A DNA stretch of 64,000 nt from assembly GCA_023974075.1 (NCBI GenBank), contig JAMFTG010000055.1, positions 372,001 through 436,000 on the forward strand, read 5' to 3'. The notes under the pieces were generated by a model. The model worked only from the letters and a program-made list of their open reading frames with translations, searched no databases and was not told the DNA's origin. The stretch comes from Chaenocephalus aceratus (taxonomy: Eukaryota > Chordata > Actinopteri > Perciformes > Channichthyidae). Numbering within the stretch: the first letter of the stretch is position 1; the number at the start of each line of letters is the position of its first letter. The translations under genes and the position numbers were made by a program. Below, in pieces: positions 57,556-64,000 of this stretch.

Positions 57556-57839
57556 TAGGGACTTTAGATGGGACTAGAGAAGGGACAAGGAAAGTGACCT
57601 GAGGAGGGACTTGGGAAGGGACTACAGAGGGGACTAGAGAAGGGACCAGAGGAGGAACTAGAGAACGAAACTCGAGAGACTCGAGAGGGGAACTAGAGGA
57701 GGGACTAGAGGAGGGACTAAAGGAGGGAACTGGAGAGGGGACTACAGAAGGGACCAGAGGAGGAACTAGAGAACGAAACTCGAGAGGAGACTCGAGAGGG
57801 GAACTAGAGAGGGGACTTGAGGAGGGACTAGAGGAGGGA

Positions 57840-58952
57840 CTAAAGGAGGGAACTTGAGAGGGGACTTGAGGAGGGACTAGAGGAGGGACTAAAGGAGGGA
57901 ACTTGAGAGGGGACTCCAGAGGGGACTAGAGGAGAGACTAGAGGTGGGACTAGAGGAGGGACTAGAGAAGGGAACTTGAGAGGGGACTCGAGAGGCGAAC
58001 TAGAGAGGGGACTAGAGGAGGGACCAGAGGAGGGAACTGGAGAGGGGACTCCAGAGGGGACTAGATGAGGGACTAGAGAAGGGAACTTGAGAGGGGACTC
58101 GAGAGGCGAACTAGAGAGGGGACTCGAGGAGGGACTAAAGGAGGGAACTCGAGAGGGAACTGGAGGGGGAACTGGAGATGGGACTGTGGCAGCTGGGGCC
58201 ACATCTGGGTCTGGCACCAAGGCTGCTGGGACCGGGACTGGGGCCGGAATTGAAGCCAGAATCCTGGCTGAACGGTCCGGTTCTGGAGCCGGAAACATGA
58301 CTGTAAAGTCCCGTTCCGGAGCAGGGACCGTGGCTGCTGGGACCGGCACTGGAGCCGGAACCATGGCTGCAGGGCAGGGAACCGGAACACGGATCCATGG
58401 CTGTGTGGGGTGGTACTGGAGCACGGTACCATGGCTATGTGGGGTGGTACTGGGGCACGGAACCATGGCTGCTGGGGCCAGAACTGGGTCCGTAACCATG
58501 GCTGCTGGGGGCTGAACTGGTTCTGGAACCCTGGCTCTTTGGGCTCGTGCTGCCAACCTGGCCTTGCGACCCCTTCCTTTAGGAGCCGTTTGGAGGCTCC
58601 GTGGACCTCCAAAGGCCAGACGAGTACCAGCGAATGGCTCCTGGACAGTAGCAAACACTGGGTGAGAAGCAGGGGCTGACGCCAGACGGACCACACCAAT
58701 GCGTGTGGTGTCAAAACAGGAGTTGGGAGACCTGGGTCTGTCAGGATCAGGAAAACAAATTGTGAGGTAATCCAAAAGCCTGGCAGGTAAGAATTTCACC
58801 AAACTTTGATTCCTCAGTGTAAGGTGGACTGCTTCTGCCAGAGCAGCATCTCACTGCTGAACCCTGACCGCTCCTATCCATTGATCAGAGCAGGTAGCCA
58901 AAGAAAAAGTCAAGTCCAATAACTCCTGCTCAAAAGGATCTGCTGGGCCCAT
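57840..58952 (-). pseudogene. Gag-like frame of the LTR element, one in-frame stop
   Basis: The frame opens at ATG 58952-58950 with MGPADPFEQELLDLTFSLAT, meets TGA at 58853-58851, and continues in the same frame with LTLRNQSLVKFLPARLLDYL. It then has a basic patch (KGRGRKARLAARAQRAR) and Pro/Val/Ala-rich repeats (AAMVPAPVPVPAATVPAPER) until 57840. Its position next to the 5' LTR and primer-site region makes gag the best guess, although I see no zinc knuckle. The stop sits where CGA would fit, so CpG decay is likely. The frame is not continuous with the 56084-57550 frame. Confidence 0.6.
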
Positions 58953-58971
58953 ATTTCGGGTCGGGTTGTAA

Positions 58972-59337
58972 TGTTACGGTGTGTGAAGCAAGTAGGACCC
59001 AAATGCAGATTAACGTCAAAATAATTCCTTTATTTCAAGGCTATATATACACAGACAGAACACTCACCGAGGACAAGCCAAATCACAAGACAACCCGACA
59101 AAGAGAGACAGAAAACCCAGAACTTAAATACACCCAGGACTAATCACATAAACACGAGACAGGTGAGGAGGGAGGAGAAAACACATAGGTACCAGGTGAA
59201 CACAATTGGGTAATCAGAGAGGGAAACCGACAGAAAGAAAACAGGCAGGAAACGGGGGTGAACACTTTACAAAATAAAATAGGAAACCCAAAGATAGAAA
59301 AGGACAAGAAAAATACCAACACCGACAAATCCTAACA
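58972..59337 (-). repeat. 5' LTR of the non-autonomous element
   Basis: It is the same as the LTR at 55726-56089 except for the extra GA in CACGAGACAGG. On the minus strand it is followed by TTACAACCCGACCCGAAATA, the presumed primer-binding region. I cannot name the matching tRNA. Confidence 0.95.
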
Positions 59338-59842
59338 AAAACGCACTAAAGCTGTTGATCTTAATACGTTTGTGAGGCATTTTGCTGAACAAAATGGTAA
59401 TCGCCGCATTCAGCTGCAATAGACATGTCAACTTGATGCTCTGCTCATGGATGAGCATACACAACTATTAAGATGATGACCTTACGTGTGTAAATATATG
59501 TTTTTCTTTGAGGGGGTCTGCCCCCAAAAAACAGTTTTAAGTCCTGAGAAAGTCAAATAACACGGTGTGTAAAACTACACTGCCCAGCCAAACAAAAGTA
59601 ACCACTTTGATTGAACTAGGCCAGTAGGTAAGGACTCTCCACTGGATAATAACTGAGTATAAAATAATGCATGACTGAAGTGATGGAGACCATGTTGAAG
59701 GCAAACAAAAAGAGGAAATAACAGGTCAAATCAAGCAAATCCCCCTCTCAGATTCCACAGCAACCAGAAGAACATAAATACTGGCTGGTGATTTGATCAG
59801 CTTTGTGATGGAATAAAAAATGCGCAGTGCATTACCTTAGCT

Positions 59843-60012
59843 GTGGATGAGTCCACTGACACCGCTGACAATGCTCAGTTGCTGGTGTTTGTGAGTTGTT
59901 ATGATGAGGCAAAGGGGGAGTTTGTTGAAGATCTGTTGGGCCTGTCGAACCTCAGTGGACACACAAGTTGGCAAGACATTTATAAAGCAATAATGGGAAT
60001 GCTGAATGAAAG
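59843..60012 (+). pseudogene. hAT transposase internal fragment
   Basis: The plus strand encodes MDESTDTADNAQLLVFVSCY, DEAKGEFVEDLLGLSNLSGH and WQDIYKAIMGMLNE. This fits the DESTD...AQL segment of ZBED/GTF2IRD2-type hAT transposases, which holds the first catalytic Asp region. The segments before and after are missing. A hAT-like end, TTTGAGTACCCCTG, closes at about 60244. Confidence 0.7.
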
Positions 60013-60205
60013 AAGGTGCAGCTGCCTTTATTCATAACTGCAGCTCTTACACTGCGACTCTGAGGGGTCGAGCACAGACACAATAACAATGAAAACTGCT
60101 GCATACAGATTATTTTTGTTTTTGCAACCTCGTGTTAAGAATCTTGTTGCAATTGTTTAAAAGTTTGAATGACCGTAATAAACGGACCTTTGTCTTATTG
60201 AAACA

Positions 60206-60244
60206 TTTATTTTGGACCTTTAAGATTTGTATTTGAGTACCCCT
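60206..60244. mobile_element. hAT right terminus
   Basis: GGACCTTTAAGATTTGTATT followed by TGAGTACCCCTG is the inverse of a CAGGGGTACTCA end. It probably belongs to the hAT copy carrying the fragment at 59843. The left partner is not identified. Confidence 0.5.
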
Positions 60245-60952
60245 GCTGTATATAATGTAAATGTGTATGGGGGGGTGTACAGTGGGTGGTCATTGAAAAT
60301 GTGTTCTGACATATGTTGTTCACGGAAAATGAAAAACTGTGGCTCATAAAAGCACTGGCTGAGAGGGAGAAAGCGAGAGGGCGGGGTTTTCCCCCTGGTA
60401 AGCTCTCTCCTGGGTAGGTTCTCTCAACTTTGGTAAGGTCTCTCAAATTGATTTGTTGAATGGTTGAATGAATGTTTGACTGAGTTAACTGAATTCCTCC
60501 GAATTCATGCTGGAATAGGTGTGTATGTGGATTGATTTGTTGAATGTCTGTATTAAACATATTATCACACCTATGAGGAAATTCCTCCTAATTCATGCTG
60601 GAAATAGGTGTGTGTGTATGTGATGTTGATTTGTTGAATGAAAGTTTGAATGTGTATGTAACCGATGTACAACTTCACTTGTTTATATTTCGGTAAAATC
60701 ATTTTTGTCCACATTTTCTTTGTAAAATGTGTCACTGTAACTTTCTTTTTTAGATGCTTTTATTTTGAAAAGTACGTTTTATTTTGGTACTCTTGGCACC
60801 GGCACATTTCTGCAGACTCGTGCTACTTTCTTCAGCTTCACTGAGGAGAAGTATTGAGGTAGAAAGCAGATGAATCCATGTCCTGCTGTCATTATATTCT
60901 GTTTGCACCGATAATAAATCCTGGTTGAGAAGTTTGGTATACAGGGTTAAAC
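60245..60952. other. Possible LTR-like region of a second gypsy remnant
   Basis: A ~110-base unit with TTGATTTGTTGAATG, GAATTCCTCC and AATTCATGCTGG is repeated at about 60447-60540 and 60575-60660. An AATAAATCCTGG signal lies at 60910 just before the gag-like frame. These are features of an LTR or leader, but no matching LTR is present downstream, so this is tentative. Confidence 0.3.
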
Positions 60953-61926
60953 ATGACATATGTTACTGGTAAAATGGATGAGGACAATGTTCTAACTGAC
61001 AGTTTTACCTTCGGTTTTGGAAGAGGGAAACCCATCAGCGGGTACCCTTTTATCCCAGTCAGAGGTACAGCTAATGTACATTCACCAGCTTTCTGTTTTA
61101 CTCGCATACCAGGTCATGCAGCATCTCCTCAGAGGGAGGAGGATTCACATTCAAGCCTTCCAGATACAAATGATGCAGCTTTAAATAACCTGATAACACA
61201 CATTGCTCAGCAGGACAGACTATAAGAGATCAGTTAAGGGGGGAATGTGAAAAAAGGGGTGTTGGAGCCACACCAGCTCAGAGCGGTGTTGGCCAGTTAC
61301 CCAGTGACCACACTTACCTCAACTTGACTGGTGCAAAGTTAGTGTTGCAGTCAGATGTGAGAGAGCCTCCAGTGTTCAGATGAGATGGATCTGACAAGAA
61401 CACAGTCTGTGAGTGGGAAGAGTTAATGGGAGTGTATTTCAGGAAACGAGCCACACCTCTGAGAGAACAGCACATTGAGATAATGTCTAAGTTAATGGGC
61501 AAGGATAAAGACATAGTGAGGGAAACTCTGAGGGGCTGCCCATCCATGAAGCCTCAAGATAACCCACAATTGATCTATGACATCCTCAGACAACACCTTA
61601 GTGATGTGACCTTTTCATGTATGCCCATGGCTGATTTCTACAGTACAGTTCCAGTGGCAGGAGAGTCCCCCGTAGAGTACTGGCTTCGGCTAAACAAGGC
61701 AGTTGATGCAGCGGAGGAGGGCTTTAAGGGGCTAGGGCGGAAGATGGAGGATTTTTGTCAGGAAGTAGCGATGATGTTTGTCAAATACTGCCCAGATCCC
61801 ACCCTTGCTGCTGTTTTCAAGTTTAAGGCACCAGATAAGTGGACAGCTAGTGAAATCCAAGAGCATATTGATCGCTACCAAACTGAAATGAAAGAGCAGG
61901 TGCTTTTCCAAGTCAAAGAGAGTTAA
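60953..61926 (+). pseudogene. Gypsy-type gag remnant
   Basis: A first frame (60953-61225) reads MTYVTGKMDEDNVLTDSFTF with a Gly-rich patch. After a disrupted stretch with an in-frame TGA near 61382, a frame from 61426 to 61926 reads MGVYFRKRATPLREQHIEIM, SKLMGKDKDIVRETLRGCPS, AGESPVEYWLRLNKAVDAAE and FCQEVAMMFVKYCPDP. The helical pattern and the downstream zinc knuckle identify a retrotransposon gag capsid region. It is broken and cannot give a full-length gag. Confidence 0.7.
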
Positions 61927-61992
61927 ACCAGTGACAGTTCATGTCCAGGTTTACGCACAGGACGTTTCAGAGACGGGAGTCATCTATGCAAG

Positions 61993-62481
61993 GTGAGAAC
62001 AGCACAGCATCCAAGCCCTCTTGTAATGATGAGGCAGAAACGCCTCTGCTTAGCATGCTCCGAGCCAAACCATATCAAGAATAACTGTCCTAACCGTCAG
62101 GCTGGCCGAGTCTTCTGGAGTGCGGAGGATAGTAAGCAGCACTCAGTGGATGTTCTTGTCTTGACAGACCACTTCACAAAGCTAGCCCACGCTTTTCCAT
62201 GCACTAATCAGACTGCAAAACAGGTCGCCAAGAAGCTGTGGGATCACATGTTTTGTATGTATGGTTTTCCAGAGCGTGTTCATTCCGATCAGGGAGCTAA
62301 TTTTGAGAGTGAGCTCATAGCAGAATTGCTCAAACTTTCCGGAGTCTCCAAATCACACACTACTGCATACCATCCAATGGGAAATGGAGGAATGGGAAGA
62401 TTCAATCGAACACTTGGGAATATGCTGCGGTCTCTCACACAAGTGGCCTCAACAGATACAAGCTCTGACTTTTGCATATAA
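61993..62481 (+). pseudogene. Gag zinc knuckle joined directly to integrase core
   Basis: One open frame of 162 codons contains CLACSEPNHIKNNC, a perfect CX2CX4HX4C knuckle, and only about 20 residues later integrase sequence: VLVLTDHFTKLAHAFPCTNQ (first Asp), YGFPERVHSDQGANFESEL (second Asp) and AYHPMGNGGMGRFNRTL. The normally conserved Glu before RFNRTL is Gly. Protease, RT, RNase H and the integrase HHCC region are absent, so about 2.5 kb of pol has been deleted in frame. Non-functional as integrase. Confidence 0.75.
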
Positions 62482-62948
62482 TGCAACAGTACATGAAACA
62501 ACAGGAAATGCACCGTTCCAGCTTATGTTCGGCAGAACCCCGAGGCTCCCTGTGGATGTGATGTTCAAGCAAGTGTTGCATGATCCAGTGGTTGTTGATT
62601 ACAAAAGCTATGCCAAAACGCTCATGTCACATCTTCATGAAGCAGTAAGAATTGCCCAAGAACACAGCATCAAAGAACAGGACAAACAAGCAAGTGGTTT
62701 AAAAAAAAAAAAAAGGCACTTACCTGAACTTAGGGGACAGAGTGCTCATTGCAAACAAAGGTGAGAGAGGAAAGAAGAAACTGGCTGAAAAATGGAGTGC
62801 AATTGTGTACACAGTTAAAGACAGAAACCTGCCGACACACACATACAAGCTGGTGGACAGTAGTGGAAACACTAAGATAGTTCATCGAAACCTGGTCTTA
62901 GAAATCAGCTTGTTGCCTGTGGTGACGACTGGAGAAAGACTTGTGTGA
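62450..62948 (+). pseudogene. Gypsy-type integrase C-terminal part, frameshifted
   Basis: Continuing in another frame, TFAYNATVHETTGNAPFQLM and FGRTPRLPVDVMF form the end of the integrase core. A 14-A run near 62701 causes a second shift, after which ANKGERGKKKLAEKWSAIVY and DRNLPTHTYKLVDSSGNTKI form the C-terminal beta-barrel-like region. No chromodomain and no 3' LTR follow. Confidence 0.7.
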
Positions 62949-62959
62949 CACTGAAGTGG

Positions 62960-64000
62960 AGGAAACCCAGCTAGAAATGTTTGGTTCTAAAATCATTCTG
63001 ATAATGTTACATTCATTGTTCTAGGAATGTTTTCAGCGGGAAGTTTTCTTTTGGTTCCCAGAACGTTCTTCTGAAAGGTAGGATAACGGTCTCTAAAAAC
63101 ATTCTTAAAATGTTTTTGATAACATTGTTAGAACATTATTTTCAGCTGCAAGTTAGATTTGTTTATGTTGCCAGAATGTTATTATTTTAGAGAAGGATAA
63201 CATGCTTTATGTTTAAAACATTATGCAAATGTTCTGTGGTAACAATTTACTAAAATATGTTTACATTATTAGAACATAAAGACATAATATTCCTGTAATT
63301 GTTCAACTCAAAATTCCTGGGTACCACTGTGGTCATTGGGATGATTTTGATAGTTTACTTAACTATTGGAATTTGACTATCAACACATGTACAAGGATGA
63401 CTCTGAATCAGCTGGTGAAAGTAACATTTGTTTATTAGAAAAGGGGAGCTGGGAGTGGAGGTTGGTTATGGCAGCAGTGGGAAACAGTTGTTCCAGGGTG
63501 GGTAGTGAGGCCTGGCTGGTCTTGGGAGTGTGGAAGGCCTTGGATTCCTCCTGGGAGAGACACAAAAATGAGTGTGAGGCAAAAGCAGGCAAAGTTGTCA
63601 AAGAATATGCTGGCAAAAAGCTAGAGCGGCACGCAACAAACCGTTCACGGCAACAATCCGGCATGGAATGAGTGCAGGCTGCAGGCTTTCATAGTGTGGC
63701 TGATGAGCAGGTTGCAGGTGTGGTTGATTGGAGATCCCAGCCGTGTAGAGCAGACCAGCCGACAGGTGGGGGGAGAGAGACACACAGTAGAAACAAACAC
63801 ATACAAACACTAACAGGGGTTTAAGGGACGGGCAGTGATAGTCGGTCCGTTCTTCTATATGTCTGTCTTTGGTTTTCGAAGTGTTATTCGATCCATATGA
63901 ATAGAGATATGTGCATAAACAACAAAAGCACTTGGGGTATAATGTTCGAACAATGTTATCACCAAACATTTTAAGAATGTTTTTAGAGAACGTTATCCTA
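62960..64000. repeat. Inverted-repeat element running off the right edge
   Basis: AGGATAACGGTCTCTAAAAA and CATTCTTAAAATGTTT at 63081-63118 are inverted at 63964-64000 (AACATTTTAAGAATGTTTTT and AGAGAACGTTATCCTA). The 62980-63300 part is rich in GAACGTTCT, AGAATGTT and AACATTCT motifs, an arrangement common in fish MITEs. The right arm is cut by the window end. Confidence 0.7.
63390..63830. other. LTR-like or unknown insert between the inverted repeats
   Basis: This block is less A+T-rich than the arms and has no homology that I recognise at protein level. The minus strand contains CACACTATGAAAGCCTGCAG and ACCTGCAACCTGCTCATCAG, which look like promoter and leader parts of an LTR. A 101-codon plus frame (63366-63671) has no domain. 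Confidence 0.25.

Larger units (their letters stand above)
55726..59337 (-). mobile_element. Complete non-autonomous LTR retrotransposon with proline-rich repeat frame
   Basis: Two LTRs (364 and 366 bases) bound a 2.88-kb interior, and a perfect 5-base duplication AAAAC flanks the element (55721-55725 and 59338-59342). On the minus strand the interior has a primer-site region, a gag-like frame, minisatellite-encoded proline-rich repeats and a polypurine tract. I see no protease, RT or integrase. The LTRs differ by a single 2-base indel as far as I can read, so insertion is recent. It lies inside a hAT transposase remnant. Confidence 0.93.
55298..59430 (+). pseudogene. hAT transposase remnant split by an LTR element
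   Basis: A hAT-like end CAGGCATCCTCAAAGTACGG starts at 55298. Near 55650-55725 the plus strand encodes MRYLRSTLTEKRLSV, and after the LTR element the coding continues at 59343-59426 with a frame containing VRHFAEQNGNRRIQLQ and a stop. This is the C-terminal dimerisation (hATC) region of hAT transposases. One base is missing near 55698, so the frame was already or later broken. Most of the transposase between end and hATC region is deleted. The insertion point lies within the conserved helix. Confidence 0.7.

Noticed and set aside
56579..57577. 332-codon plus-strand frame with RQESSRRDPQRDRTKGWQDP-type repeats
   Set aside because: It is the antisense shadow of the 60-bp minisatellite. The element's LTRs and polypurine tract show that the coding strand is minus.
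58087..58515. Plus-strand frame of Gly/Thr/Ala-rich repeats
   Set aside because: It is antisense to the gag-like frame of the LTR element and lies in short-period repeat DNA.

Overview
The window looks like teleost fish genomic DNA, probably from a spiny-rayed (percomorph-type) species. It has compact vertebrate exons with GT/AG introns, fish-type L2/CR1 and L1 LINEs, Ty3/gypsy chromovirus-like elements, many hAT and TTAA-target DNA transposons, and very long (CA)n microsatellites. There are no prokaryotic features and no operons. Most of the 64 kb is transposable-element DNA, much of it nested. Host genes are a small minority.

Layout. (1) 1-5726: the last four recognisable exons of an L-amino-acid oxidase gene on the + strand; its 5' exons lie left of the window. 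Intron 2 is filled with a piggyBac-type end, a 72-bp minisatellite, a hAT element with a perfect 8-bp target duplication inserted into that minisatellite, and a TTAA-flanked element. Intron 3 ends in a retroposon tail that abuts the splice acceptor. (2) 5785-15247: a hAT-like MITE, then a 37-bp minisatellite split by a LINE of the L2/CR1 group (LINE-A). LINE-A has an SGNH-esterase ORF1 and an endonuclease/reverse-transcriptase ORF2, and carries a nearly identical 2.38-kb internal tandem duplication. (3) 15.2-17.1 kb: dispersed repeats and a solo LINE tail. (4) 17164-21130: a 5'-truncated Ty3/gypsy chromovirus on the - strand (gag zinc knuckle, protease, RT, RNase H, integrase, chromodomain, 3' LTR). 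(5) 21.4-24.1 kb: tandem repeats, including a 691-bp unit with nuclear-receptor-like DR1 motifs. (6) 24.1-27.3 kb: a decayed L1 on the - strand.

(7) 27-42 kb: mostly non-coding. It holds one copy of a duplicated ~1.9-kb block rich in (CA)n, LINE ends, a hAT transposase remnant, a TIR element with TA flanks, a complex TTAA foldback element and a ~148-bp tandem repeat. (8) 42.6-43.6 kb: a plausible two-exon gene for a small THAP-type zinc-finger protein, followed by an 869-bp hAT MITE with an 8-bp TSD. (9) 45.6-46.1 kb: two exon-like segments on the - strand of an unrecognised gene. (10) 46.4-48.1 kb: the second copy of the duplicated block. (11) 49.9-54.9 kb: a second L2/CR1-group LINE (LINE-B) on the - strand with a mutated endonuclease catalytic residue.

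(12) 55.3-59.4 kb: the most striking structure. A young, complete LTR element (364/366-bp LTRs, 5-bp TSD) encodes no recognisable pol. It carries a gag-like frame and a long proline-rich 20-residue-repeat frame, and it sits inside the C-terminal dimerisation region of a hAT transposase. Its polypurine-tract region closely matches that of the chromovirus at 17.6 kb, which suggests a non-autonomous element mobilised by that lineage. (13) 60.9-62.9 kb: a second gypsy-type remnant in which a gag zinc knuckle is joined directly to the integrase core. (14) 63-64 kb: inverted repeats that continue past the right edge.

The host genes (L-amino-acid oxidase, the THAP protein, the unrecognised exons) show no evident functional link to each other. 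All boundaries and family names come from reading the sequence alone.
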